DNA of 64,000 nucleotides from Ypsolopha sequella (Eukaryota; Arthropoda; Insecta; Lepidoptera; Ypsolophidae), in assembly GCA_934047225.1 (NCBI GenBank), contig OW203987.1:31825501-31889500 (forward strand), given 5' to 3'. A program made the translations under genes and the position numbers. How positions within the stretch are numbered: the stretch's first letter is position 1; the number at the start of each line of letters is the position of its first letter. This document shows, in pieces, positions 48,901-58,799 of this stretch. The notes beneath the pieces are model-generated. The model was not told where the DNA came from and did no database searches. It worked only from the letters and a program-made list of their open reading frames with translations.

Positions 48901-51900
48901 GGCCAAAAATAACGAGAAATCAGTTTATGAAATTACTATTTATGTGTGTATTGTGTGATATTTGGATAGTAAAAAAGTAACCCAAAAATACATCTTTGGG
49001 TAGGAAAAAGACATTAAAATAAAATGTATATAATTGTAAGTAAAATGTGTGTGTGTCGTGTGCATGTGTGCGTGGCACCGGCGCGTGCGCAGACCGGACA
49101 CACCACATTCACAGTACACAAACGCGCGATGTTTGCGCGCGGCACGTGCCTTATCCGATACCATTTATGGAATGCGATTTTAATGCTCTTAAAAGGGACA
49201 TCATTTTAAAAGGCAACATAGTTTTTTGTCGTTCTCGAACCGAGACCCGAGCAAAGTAAACACTGTCTATAGATATACCATTATATGTATATATAGCAGA
49301 CAGTATTGTACCGCTGCGCTGGCTTATCATACCACGCCTTGCGAGAACATTGCCAATAGAGCACAGAGCAATAGAAAGAATGTGACCGGCAATGTTCTCG
49401 GCAACTTATGTGTACACTTTCTGAATAATTATAATTTTATATACTCGTCTCACAGGAACGATTGACAATTTTGAAAAAATACAAACAATTGAATGCATTT
49501 CTGCCGGCAATTTAAGAACTATTCTCGTGGATTTAAGTAAAGTCTTTAGTAGTGTATTTTGTTCGTATGAAATAGGACGTTGCTTTCTTCAAACAAAGAA
49601 CAATTTTAGAGACTGATTATTACTACTTAACTCTAGATAACTAAACTCTATTCAGAGTTACATGATAACTAAACATTCGTCGAGTGGACTACGCAAAAAA
49701 TGCGTTTTTATCTTTAAAATTATTAATTGTGCATAAGAGCTGAAAACGTGGTACTAAAGTTCAATTATATAGTAACAAATTAAGGACAATACATCTATCA
49801 AAACATTCTACCGGACTGTTACTACAGATATCAACGTTATGGGAGCTGCAAATAGCATTTTTGCATTGGATGCAATTGTGTTTAGTCATTCTTCGAGCTT
49901 TAGATGCATATAAGTAGCAGATTTTGCGCATGTTCGACTCGAGATGAGTAAGAGCTTCTGGCGTTATATTATTCCGTTCATAAACAAAAAGGCGTCTATA
50001 TACCTGTGCAAAAAAAAAATGTAGTAACTAAACTTTCGTTGAGCGAACGACCTATCCTTGGAAGACCTACCGAATCAGTGTGTGTTAACGCAAGTGCGTC
50101 ACTTAATGCAATGTTGAGACAAATGGGGAAGGTAGAAAAAAACTCGCAGACACGGAGTGCAGGGAAGTAGGTGAATTCGACTTTGGCGGGGTAGTGTGTC
50201 GTCAAGTGGACGAATGTTTAGTTATCTAGCTAGGGTTAAATATCATTTCCAGCTGGTAAAACATAATCTCGGTGAAAATGTACAATATGACATTGTTTCA
50301 TTTACTTTTGAATAAATGCGTTTTCAAAAACAATTCGCAGCAATTTGCAATTATTGCAGCTATTGACTAGGTTTTCACACGAAAATTAAATTATGCCATT
50401 TTATGCATTAAAGATTAACAGGCTTAAAGGCATGTAAAGGTTGTGAAAATGTAATTGTTATTCAGCAATTTTCGCAATTTGCTATAAAACGCGTTTATTA
50501 CATACTTTTTTTCTAAATTAAGGAAATCAATATTAAGATGTGCATTTGGCATCGATATTCTGTTTTGCCCAATTCACAATATACAGGTGTTAAGATGATG
50601 TTGCGGAAGCCGGTAACTGGTGATAGTACTCGTACATACAAACAACTTTTACTACGAAGGCAACCATTGAATCGAGAAAAAAAAGCAGCTGTTCTCTAGA
50701 AAAGTTACATAGCTACCAAAATGTATGAGACCACTGTTTTTTTTCTCCATTTCTCAATTATTTTTCACGAAAAGTAGGGTGTTGCGGACGTGTACTATCG
50801 CCAGTTTCCGACTTTTGCAACTTCATCTTAACTCCCTGTATAAGGTCTGGTTAAGGTAGTCACTCACTATATTAAACGTAAAGGTGATAAAGGTACAATT
50901 TAACGTAATAAAGTAAGCTTATCTCTGGTAAACTTTATTTTTGGGGGCAATAATGTAAAGCGTCGACGGTAACCATTTTAGATTTTAGTTTTTTAATGCC
51001 ATATAATAACGACAGAAGCACGCGCCATTAGTTTGTACTTGATGTAAGATTGGTGTAAAGGGGCGGAAGTGGGTCAGTCAGCGCTATATGCTCCAATCTG
51101 TACAGTGGAGATCACACCAAGCTATACACTTGCAGTACTACATTAGCCCCTATAGTGAAGGATATAAGATAGGTACAAAGTATAATGTATTATGTTGAAG
51201 CTTGATGTGATCTCCACTGTACTAGTGCCACGTGTCGCTCGGTGCGTACGGCCCCACTCGAGGCTGCGTCACTCGGCGCCCCGCCACCCCGGGTGCGTTG
51301 CGGGGCTCGGTCGTAAATCTCTCCCTTCGAGAAGTTACCAACCAAAAAACTAATATTAAAAAGCCATAAATGCTTTATTGGAGAAATTTCTCGGGACAGT
51401 CACAGGTTGAAGTCACACTTGACAGTTTTCAACAGAACCATAAAGTTTTAATTATCGACTTCTCAGACAAGCAGTTACATAAGTTTGTAATTTAACGGCC
51501 AAATAAAATGTATCGCTTTCCAGATTTTTTCTGGTGTTAAGCTGAACCAAAATGATATCGTGTATGTGTATGAGTTGTGACAACATCGGGGTCATCGCCG
51601 ATGGCCCCGGGCCGAGATACCTACACAACATATAGATACCTACACAACAGTTGAAACTACCACACTCACCCATACATATTAACATAGGTACATACAGAAT
51701 TCATCCGGAATCATTGCTGTACACACCGCCAATCTACACTACATTTAATTTTGTTACAGACTTTGTTACATGAACTACCAAAATACCTACTTTGTTACAT
51801 GAACTACCAAAATACCTACTTTGTTACATGAACTACCAAAATACCTACTTTGTTACATGAACTACCAAAATACCTACTTTGTTACATGAACTACCAAAAT

Positions 51901-54900
51901 ACCTACTTTGTTACATGAACTACCAAAATACCTACTATTCTCGTACGTATCCGTACACACTGGGTATAGGTACATCACTCTATGTACATGCTGATTATTG
52001 CTGATATTGACTAAAACACGTACGCAGTGGGTATATATCCCTCGATATACCCTGATATTGACTGCAATACGTACACACTGGGCATACTTCCCACTATTGA
52101 TTGAATCCCAAATCTTATTTATTAGTGAGTTTTTTACAAACACGCGAAATAAGCATCTACCTATTTAAAATTTGCAAAAAGGTACTATTATGTATTTTTT
52201 AGGTTGTCCAGTTTGATAAGTAAAGTTTTAGGTCAATGTCAGCAGTATTTAATTCGATACATTTGTTGAGATCTTCGACGGTGAGGCGAGACAAAGCGAC
52301 ACTGTGGTTCCTGCAATAGTTCCGAGAACCGTTCCATCCAACATTTACTCCTATCCACTTACTTATATGTCATATGTTTGACTATCATATGTAATAAACT
52401 TATGATAATTATGTACGTAACTAAAATATAATATGTAGGTAAGTAAGTACGTAAATTGGTGCATAACTATGTACAGTAAGACGAAAACTATAGCGAACTT
52501 GCCTCAGCAGTCTAACTGTTCTGTGTTCTGACCCATCACACAAACTGTGGTCTCACCCATTGACCCGTCACACAAACTCGACAGAAGCATTTAATTATTA
52601 TTATTTAATGTACCTACCTATATATATATGGAGATATAATTATGGAAATCTTTGGGTTCAAATTAACAAAAATTGCACAGTATATAATATACTGTGACAA
52701 TATAAATAAAACCAAGATATAACCAGGGTACATACCGGTATACAGGGGTACACGTCGCGCCAAACTTCTGGTCCACTCTGAAGTTGTTCCTCCGTCTTAT
52801 GTATTTTGTTCCCGCCGATGCGAATACCCCGTGTTCAGAGTGGACTAGAAGTTTGGCGCAACCTTTATATATATATATATATATACACTGAATAACTTCC
52901 CCAAAGACAAAAAGCAGGTATACTTTCTGTAGGCAATTTCAAGTACTTACTTAATGTATTAATTTTGTACTTGTAGGTATGAGCACTCTTTATTTGCGCA
53001 TATATTTTTCTTTGGTAAAGTTGTTCAGTGTGATCAGTAGCATGAGACTGATTAAAATGTATCTTGTAAATGTTCAGATATAAAGATATGATGTGAATAC
53101 TGACTTGCGGACAGGCTGGCGGAGGCTGACATCTGCGGCCGTCGCTCCAGACTCCACACCTCCTGTAACCAGGCAACATCTAAATGTACTTGTGTCGTGG
53201 TATTGGGGTACACGCCTCCCCGAGGGGGGCACACTGAGATGCAACTACTGATTACTCCAAATCCCTCACACCATCGAGACCCAACTGGTGGTAGGTTTCG
53301 GTCATGGTTTGTCACCAGCCTCATGATGTAACTATGCTGCCAACTGATTCGTCATATTCCAGCATGACGTCACGTCACCGGAAGCCGTACCGGGAATACT
53401 TCTGGGTAAGAATCTTTTACCCTAGGTCTCACTGACGGTTAAAATCGGGCGCGGTAGCGAGCAAGTGTACATTGTACGTTACCAGTAACGTAAGGTTCAC
53501 CACCTACTTACAATGTAACAACAAGTATATCATTGCATCGTGACAAGAACAAAAGCTGAACAGTAGGCGAAAGCAGTAATTGAGTCGTTATCAGCAGAAT
53601 GTCTCGAAAAAAGGTTAAAAGTAGAGCGAGTGCGACCCCGCTATCGGTCCGTCGCTAGCTACCTAATGATCATTGGTATTTATACGCGCTTCACTTACAC
53701 ATCATGCTACTTTATGTATGTAGATGTACGTACCCGGTGGTAGGTGAATATAATACCTACTGCTCTCCACTCCATAGGACATTTAATTTCTGCGTAGTAA
53801 GAACTGACAGATAGTTGCAGCTGTATCCTCTGTAAGCGATGCTAAATCAGCAACGTCTATAGGATTTTAGAGTCGCACTTTCAGCGATGATGCTGATTTA
53901 GCACTGCTTTTTCATCCAATGTTGCTAATTTAGGGGGCTTAACTGTGATTCCCACCGGGCCTGAGGACCAGTGCAGACCCTTCCACCGCCGAACATGGCG
54001 ACATCAGCCAGCAGTGGGACGCTACGAGACGGCTAGTGTACGGACCTGGTGCGTGTACGTGTTGGAGGCGAGCGCGGCGCCTCCATACACGGCGCCGGGA
54101 CGCGACGTGAACGCGCCGCCGAACCGCGCGCTGAACGCGGGCAGCGTGCCACCGCTCGCCTCGCCACCGCCGCCGCCGCCGCCGCTGTAGTCCTCCACCA
54201 GCGCGCCAGAGTACGTGGGGGAGCCGCCTGCAACCACACACCGACACACCTACATATTATAGCATTGTGATATTATGTTCCTGAAGCAAGTGTCACAAGT
54301 GCTTATGCCCTATCATGTCGGATTCCGAGTGATGCTGGTAGAGTAGAATATCAGCACCATCATACACGGGTGTCGTACAAGTGATGATGGTAGAGTAGAA
54401 TATCAGCACCATCACACACGGGTGTCGTACAAGTGATGCTGGTAGAGTAGAATATCAGCACCATCATACACGGGTTTCGTACAAGTGATGCTGGTAGAGT
54501 AGAATATCAGCACCATCATACACGGGTTTCGTACAAGTGATGCTGGTAGAGTAGAATATCAGCACCATCATACACGGGTGTCGTACAAGTGATGCTGGTA
54601 GAGTAGAATATCAGCACCATCATACACGGGTTTCGTACAAGTGATGCTGGTAGAGTAGAATATCAGCACCATCATACACGAGTTTCGTACAAGTGATGCT
54701 GGTAGAGTAGAATATCAGCACCATCATACACGGGTTTCGTACAAGTGATGCTGGTAGAGTAGAATATTAGCACCAGAATATCAGTACGGGTGTCGTACAT
54801 GGCGACTAAGGGAATTTAAGGAGAGAGTACTGATCATACGTATAGTAAAGTATAGTAACTCCATCCAGCAATCCGCAATGGGCAAGCGTGGCGGACTACC

Positions 54901-55109
54901 GCCAACACATCCCATGTGTCCCTGTGCGGATTGCTGGTTGCAGTACCAGGTGCTCAGTGCGCGATGAGTGTCGCGCCCCAGCGGACTCGGGGGTACCTGC
55001 GCCGGTCCAGAGAGGCGGCTGCGCGAGGTCGGCGCCACCCGCGAAGTACGGGGAGCCGCCGCCGAAGGAGCAGCGTGCGTACCCGCCGACCGTCCCGCCG
55101 CCACCCGAC
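39754..55109 (-). CDS. srp: GATA zinc-finger transcription factor, serpent / GATA-beta type (5' end missing)
   Basis: Spliced gene: join of 55109-54997, 54227-54046, 53162-53105, one of 45597-45431 or 45283-45150, then 44749-44585, 41870-41765 and 39983-39754. Each junction has AG/GT ends and the phases fit (1, 0, 1, 0, 0, 1 in order). The readable protein is 339 residues with the N-finger exon or 328 without, plus an unknown N-terminus. In the long form, the N-finger cysteines are at about 130, 133, 151 and 154, and the C-finger cysteines at 183, 186, 204 and 207, both C-X2-C-X17-C-X2-C. A basic TRKRKPK tail follows. Proteins of this family bind WGATAR sites in the nucleus. Serpent acts in fat body, blood cells and gut in flies; the moth form is known as GATA-beta from chorion gene control. 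The C-finger word [12 protein letters not shown] and MKKDSIQ favour serpent over pannier or GATAe by my recollection of the families. The first intron shown and the last two contain tandem arrays. Confidence 0.87.
39990..41395. repeat. 38-bp tandem repeat, ~37 copies, in the last srp intron
   Basis: On the plus strand the unit contains CAATACACCACTTACATTAC and TCGGTGGACATGCACAAA. Nearly all copies are identical; ACTTGCACA replaces ACATGCACA in two (about 40243 and 41383). On the gene strand every unit contains AATGTAAGT and GAGTAATG. The first unit begins 6 nt from exon G. The three plus frames (478-493 codons) are open because 38 x 3 has no stop; they are not genes. Confidence 0.97.
41765..41870 (-). 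CDS. srp: srp exon F (basic tail after the C-finger)
   Basis: 106 nt, 35 codons plus one base; phase 0 in, 1 out. A poly-T tract and AG lie at 41871-41882, and the donor is consensus GTGAGT at 41764-41759. Reads [42 protein letters not shown] is the conserved basic extension of GATA C-fingers that contacts the minor groove and acts in nuclear import. Confidence 0.92.
42738..43165. mobile_element. Fold-back (MITE-like) element in srp intron E-F
   Basis: The ends TGTGGAGTCGGCTTCT (42738-42753) and AGAAGCCGACTCCACA (43150-43165) are exact reverse complements. Further in, 42879-42905 and 42989-43015 form a 27-bp perfect inverted repeat with CCTAGG at its centre. Between the pairs the arms are diverged. 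About 428 bp, non-coding. Confidence 0.8.
43200..43470 (-). mobile_element. Diverged inverted fragment of the palindrome-ended element
   Basis: Read on the minus strand it follows 4860-5060: the 'gttactccataactc' word, 'aaccgatttgaa', 'tttgtttgaaagaa', and the 'ggcaat...gaactc' segment appear in the same order with many substitutions. Older than the three near-identical copies. Confidence 0.55.
43570..44152. repeat. 27-bp tandem repeat, ~21-22 copies, in srp intron E-F
   Basis: The unit contains GTGATCGCGACGCTCGAACC and ACAGTTA, with no variation except in the last copy. 27 is a multiple of 3, so open frames of 202-210 codons appear on both strands. These are artefacts. It is CpG-rich (three CpGs per unit) in an AT-rich intron. 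Confidence 0.97.
44585..44749 (-). CDS. srp: srp exon E (C-terminal zinc finger)
   Basis: 165 nt, 55 codons, phase 0 at both ends. Acceptor TGTGTAG ends at 44750. Reads [55 protein letters not shown]. This finger makes the main DNA contact at WGATAR. The donor is GTTATT, a poor match to consensus. If the intron were retained, the frame would run into hydrophobic residues and stop about 15 codons later, without the basic tail. Confidence 0.95.
45150..45283 (-). CDS. srp: srp alternative exon D2 (no finger)
   Basis: 134 nt, phase 1 in and 0 out, the same as D1. Acceptor TGTTGTTGCAG ends at 45284; donor GTACGT at 45149-45144, identical to that of D1. After the shared codon (A|TG, Met) it reads [20 protein letters not shown], then [24 protein letters not shown]. 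No zinc finger. It lies only 147 nt downstream of D1. Inclusion would yield the single-finger protein, as for the SrpC form of Drosophila. Identity rests on frame, splice sites and family precedent. Confidence 0.75.
45431..45597 (-). CDS. srp: srp alternative exon D1 (N-terminal zinc finger)
   Basis: 167 nt, phase 1 in and 0 out. Acceptor GGGCGCAG ends at 45598; donor GTACGT is at 45430-45425. After the shared codon (A|TC, Ile) it reads [54 protein letters not shown]. This is a canonical GATA N-finger with all four zinc-binding cysteines; in the family the N-finger stabilises binding and contacts FOG/U-shaped cofactors. The tail after NRP is shorter and lacks the usual LIK-type residues. Its phases make it an exclusive alternative to exon D2. 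Confidence 0.92.
47320..47757 (+). mobile_element. Probable 3' end of a non-LTR retrotransposon
   Basis: The plus frame ends [32 protein letters not shown], stop. It resembles C-terminal tails of insect non-LTR reverse-transcriptase proteins (aromatic patch then FK..L). The downstream sequence is T-rich, like a 3' untranslated region, and ends in an AATAAATAAATAA run at about 47742-47754. Identification is tentative. Confidence 0.4.
48134..48169. repeat. 14-bp perfect hairpin
   Basis: TATGGGAGTTGACT (48134-48147) pairs with AGTCAACTCCCATA (48156-48169), loop of 8 nt. Not followed by a T run, so not terminator-like. Confidence 0.85.
51101..51221. repeat. Small fold-back element
   Basis: 51101-51123 (TACAGTGGAGATCACACCAA...) and 51199-51221 are reverse complements with one mismatch, total 121 bp. 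Fits a tiny MITE. Confidence 0.75.
51760..51935. repeat. 29-bp tandem repeat, ~6 copies
   Basis: The unit contains CTTTGTTACATGAACTACCA and AAATACCTA, identical in all copies. Lies in the 7.5-kb srp intron. Confidence 0.95.
52757..52859. repeat. Small fold-back element
   Basis: 52757-52781 (GCGCCAAACTTCTGGTCCAC...) and 52835-52859 are reverse complements with one mismatch, total 103 bp. An AT microsatellite follows at 52866-52886. Confidence 0.75.
53105..53162 (-). CDS. srp: srp small coding exon C
   Basis: 58 nt, 19 codons plus one base: [19 protein letters not shown], then A of the next codon. Acceptor GGTTACAG ends at 53163; donor GTCAGT is at 53104-53099. It enters in phase 0, exactly what exon B leaves, and exits in phase 1, exactly what both alternative exons D1 and D2 require. 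No other segment I examined in the 8.4 kb between exon B and D1 fits both sides. A 7.5-kb intron follows. Confidence 0.75.
54046..54227 (-). CDS. srp: srp coding exon B
   Basis: 182 nt, phase 1 in and 0 out. Acceptor GGTTGCAG ends at 54228; donor GTCCGT starts at 54045. Reads [14 protein letters not shown], a run of seven glycines, [20 protein letters not shown], and ends SNTYTHQ. The words SPTYSG here and SPYFAG in exon A look like related activation segments. The G left by exon A completes GGC. The polyglycine run is encoded by a GCC-type trinucleotide stretch at 54166-54187 (plus strand). Confidence 0.75.
54329..54795. repeat. 52-bp tandem repeat, ~9 copies, in srp intron A-B
   Basis: The unit contains GTGATGCTGGTAGAGTAGAA and TATCAGCACCATCATACACG. 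A GTGTCG/GTTTCG difference distinguishes copies. It fills more than half of the 769-nt intron. Confidence 0.95.
54997..55109 (-). CDS. srp: srp coding exon A (upstream N-terminal region)
   Basis: 113 nt: one base completing a codon, 37 codons, one base left over (phase 2 in, phase 1 out). Acceptor TACGCAG at 55110-55116; donor GTACCC at 54996-54991. The residues are glycine-rich and end [19 protein letters not shown], the aromatic/proline style of GATA N-terminal activation regions. The upstream exon that must supply two bases of the first codon was not found. GC-rich compared with flanking DNA. Confidence 0.7.
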
Positions 55110-55474
55110 CTGCGTAGATACACAGAGTTAGTGCTGCCTGTTAATTACAACATATATAATTAAAATTTACGTACATTATTTTTTTCTTATAATAGCACCG
55201 AATATATTGAAGAATCGAGCGCAAAAACTTTCACAAACACCCTAACTGAATTGTATAGTCTCTGGCTCCAACAAAAACTAAAGTGAAACTTGAGACTAGT
55301 TTGAGACTGTTGAGTCGTGGTTTAGTCAATAAACGGAGTTTAATCAGACTTGAGAGGCTTTCTGAGCAAGGAATAAGCATTAGGTATATAATATATCATC
55401 ACACGGTGACTAACAGATGAGCTGTGACCATTTTAGGCTGTGTGCATAAACATCATTTGAAAATTGGGGGTCCA

Positions 55475-57105
55475 TTAACGGATTTTAATACGTTTACGTT
55501 GGTACTTAGAGCTAGAGGGTATCTACAGAAAGGTTTACGTTGGCATTTAGAGCTAGAGGGCATCTATAGAAAGGTTTAAGTTGGCATTTAGACCTAGAGG
55601 GCATCTAGAGAAAGGTTGACGTTGGCATTTAGAGCTAGAGGGCATCTATAGAAATGTTTACGTTGGCATTTAGAGCTACAGGGCATCTATAGAAAGGTTT
55701 AAGTTGGCATTTAGAGCTAGAGGGCATCTATAGAAAGGTTTACGTTTGCATTTAGAGCTAGATGGTATCTATAGAAAGGTTTACGTTGGCATTTAGAGCT
55801 AGAGGGCATCTATAGAAAGGTTTACGTTGGCATTTAGAGCTAGAGGGCATCTATAGAAATGTTTACGTTGGCATTTAGAGCTACAGGGCATCTATAGAAA
55901 GGTTTAAGTTGGCATTTAGAGCTAGAGGGCATCTATAGAAAGGTTTACGTTGGCATTTAGAGCTAGATGGCATCTATAGAAAGGTTTACGTTGGCATTTA
56001 GAGCTAGAGGGCACCTACAGAAAGGTTTAAGTTGGCATTTAGAGCTAGAGGGCATCTATAGAAAGGTTTAAGTTGGCATTTAGAGCTAGATGGTATCTAT
56101 AGAAAGGTTTACGTTGGCATTTAGAGCTAGATGGCATCTATAGAAAGGTTTACGTTGGCATTTAGAGCTAGAGGGCACCTACAGAAAGGTTTAAGTTGGC
56201 ATTTAGAGCTAGATGGCATCTATAGAAAGGTTTACGTTGGCATTTAGAGCTAGAGGGCACCTATAGAAAGGTTTAAGTTGGCATTTAGAGCTAGAGGGCA
56301 TCTATAGAAAGGTTTACGTTGGCATTTAGAGCTAGAGGGCATCTATAGAAAGGTTTACGTTTGCATTTAGAGCTAGATGGTATCTATAGAAAGGTTTACG
56401 TTGGCATTTAGAGCTAGAGGGCATCTATAGAAAGGTTTACGTTGGCATTTAGAGCTAGAGGGCATCTATAGAAATGTTTACGTTGGCATTTAGAGCTACA
56501 GGGCATCTATAGAAAGGTTTAAGTTGGCATTTAGAGCTAGAGGGCATCTATAGAAAGGTTTACGTTGGCATTTAGAGCTAGATGGCATCTATAGAAAGGT
56601 TTACGTTGGCATTTAGAGCTAGAGGGCACCTACAGAAAGGTTTAAGTTGGCATTTAGAGCTAGAGGGCATCTATAGAAAGGTTTAAGTTGGCATTTAGAG
56701 CTAGATGGTATCTATAGAAAGGTTTACGTTGGCATTTAGAGCTAGATGGCATCTATAGAAAGGTTTACGTTGGCATTTAGAGCTAGAGGGCACCTATAGA
56801 AAGGTTTACGTTGGCATTTAGAGCTAGATGGCATCTATAGAAAGGTTTACGTTGGCATTTAGAGCTAGAGGGCACCTATAGAAAGGTTTAAGTTGGCATT
56901 TAGAGCTAGAGGGCATCTATAGAAAGGTTTACGTTGGCATTTAGAGCTAGAGGGCACCTATAGAAAGGTTTAAGTTGGCATTTAGAGCTAGAGGGCATCT
57001 ATAGAAAGGTTTAAGTTGGCATTTAGAGCTAGAGGGCATCTATAGAAAGGTTTAAGTTGGCACTTAGAGCTAGAAGGCATCTGTAGAAAGGTTTACGCTG
57101 TCCAT
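55475..57105. repeat. 41-bp tandem repeat, ~40 copies, with 15-unit higher order
   Basis: The unit contains AGGTTTACGTTGGCATTTAG and AGCTAGAGGGCATCTATAGA. Diagnostic variants (TTTGCATTT, GATGGTATC, CTACAGGGC, GGGCACCTAC, GAAATGTTT) recur in the same order 615 bp (15 units) apart, for example TACGTTTGCA at 55741 and 56356. A stray copy of the unit lies at 57668-57705. Confidence 0.95.
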
Positions 57106-57251
57106 ATGTCACGTTATCGATTTTTACCGATTTTTGAGCCCCCTCCTCTACAATCTTAAATGTCATTATCCAATAACCCCGCCCTCTCACAAAGCAGAAG
57201 TATTTTTTTATCTATATTACTAAATCAAAATTGTTGTTTAAACAATAGTTT

Positions 57252-57560
57252 TTATTAGGGTTCAGTACCCAAAGGGTAACCAACAAGACCCTATTACTAA
57301 GACTCCGCTGTCCGTCTGTCTGTCCGTCTATCTGTCTGTCACCAGGCTGTATCTCATGAATCGTGATAGTTAGACATTTGAAATTTTCACAGATGATGTA
57401 TTCTATTGCCGCTATAACAACAAATACTTAAAAACAGAAAAAAGTAAATATTTAAGGGGGCTCCCATACAACAGACATGTTTTTTTTGCCGATTTTATAG
57501 ATAATGGTACGGAACCTTTCGTGCGCGAGTCCGACTCATACTTGGCCGGTTTTATTTCTT
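57252..57560 (+). repeat. Short dispersed repeat of the GAGTCTGACTCG family, second copy
   Basis: Parallel to 22570-22872: TTAGGGTTCAGTACCCAAAG, a CCGTCTGTCTGTCCGTCTAT run, GGGGGCTCCCATACAACAGA, and GTGCGCGAGTCCGACTCATA. It lies just beyond the 41-bp array, and a stray array unit follows it, so it may have inserted near the array's end. Confidence 0.65.
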
Positions 57561-58419
57561 TTGGCAAGATCCCCTATTACCATCGTCTATGTTTAAGATA
57601 TTACCGTCATCCACAAACCAGACCGCCCATCTTATTTCAAATGACGTAATATATGGACGACCCCTTGGCACTTAGAGCTAGAGGGTATCTATAGAAAGGT
57701 TTGAGGCCGTCGTGCTCGTGACGTGACTGAAGAGATCTGAGCAGTAACCTTATATTCAGCACGAATGAAGGCACGGGTAAAGGTCTGGTCTGGTACAATA
57801 TAATGTTCTCCTGGACCTGGGGATATCTGGGAGTTGGACCACATTTTACATTTTGTTGTCAAATAATCACGAGTAAGATAACACTTGGTGTGAGTTTATC
57901 AATCTTTAGATAAACTGTCAGATTAGCTTCCTTTCGATAGGTTGGTGGTTAACACGGCCCTTAATAAATACTAAATGTGTAGGTATAGTCTAAGTATTAT
58001 CTATTAATATTATTTATACTTAAACTAATTTAGTTTAAAACTTTATTTTAGAAAGTGACATTTATAGTTTATGATTCGCTCTTTGTTTCATACTAGCTAG
58101 GAAGTTTTATTTTTATTTTTACGTTAAATAAGTTCCTAGATAAAAATCAAGTTTCAAATGCAGTAGGGACGCAAATACTTGCATTATTGTCATTTATTGG
58201 CATAAACTATTATATTAAATGTATTCATTGCAATTAATTGTAATCAATTGTATTAATTAATTGAAAATAATTGTTAATGAATAAATATTTTTTATGAAAA
58301 TTAACTACACATCTGCGAGAAAGACTGTAACCTGGGAGATCATCACCACTTATACCTCCTTCTCAATTTTATTCAATTTCTAATACTAATTGTATGTTTG
58401 ATATATCTTAACTTTAAAA
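57561..58419. other. No gene seen
   Basis: Apart from one stray unit of the 41-bp repeat at about 57668, AT-rich DNA with no supportable frame. Confidence 0.45.
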
Positions 58420-58685
58420 TTTAAATGTTATTTAGTATTCCCATCAAATATTTAATTGCATGGTTGTATATTTAAATGTTATTTAGTATAATCCATCAAA
58501 TATTTAATTGCATGGTTGTATATTTAAATGTTATTTAGTATAATCCATCAAATATTTAATTGCATGGTTGTATATTTAAATGTTATTTAGTATAATCCAT
58601 CAAATATTTAATTGCATGGTTGTATATTTAAATGTTATTTAGTATAATCCATCAAATATTTAATTGCATGGTTGTATATTTAAAT
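58420..58685. repeat. 52-bp tandem repeat, ~5 copies
   Basis: The unit contains TTTAAATGTTATTTAGTATA and CATCAAATATTTAATTGCAT. The first copy differs slightly (TATTCCCATC). Confidence 0.95.
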
Positions 58686-58799
58686 GAATAAACGGCTATT
58701 CTATTATATTATACAGGTACTTAAACTACATAAGTACATTAAGCATTTATACTTGTTCTGGTTCAAACAAGTTATAGGTAAGTACAGATAGTTAATGTG

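Larger units (their letters stand above)
45598..53104 (-). other. srp: Large srp intron between exon C and exon D1
   Basis: 7.5 kb. Besides the items listed separately I see no gene. GC-rich unique patches at 47190-47320, 47980-48060, 49040-49150 and 51230-51310 have open frames on both strands without protein features. A 15-nt inverted pair with GAGAACATTGCC and GGCAATGTTCTC lies at about 49340-49400. Confidence 0.6.

Noticed and set aside
54022..54270. Additional frames across srp exon B on both strands
   Set aside because: Only the frame with GSPTYSG...THQ joins exon A and exon C with correct phases.
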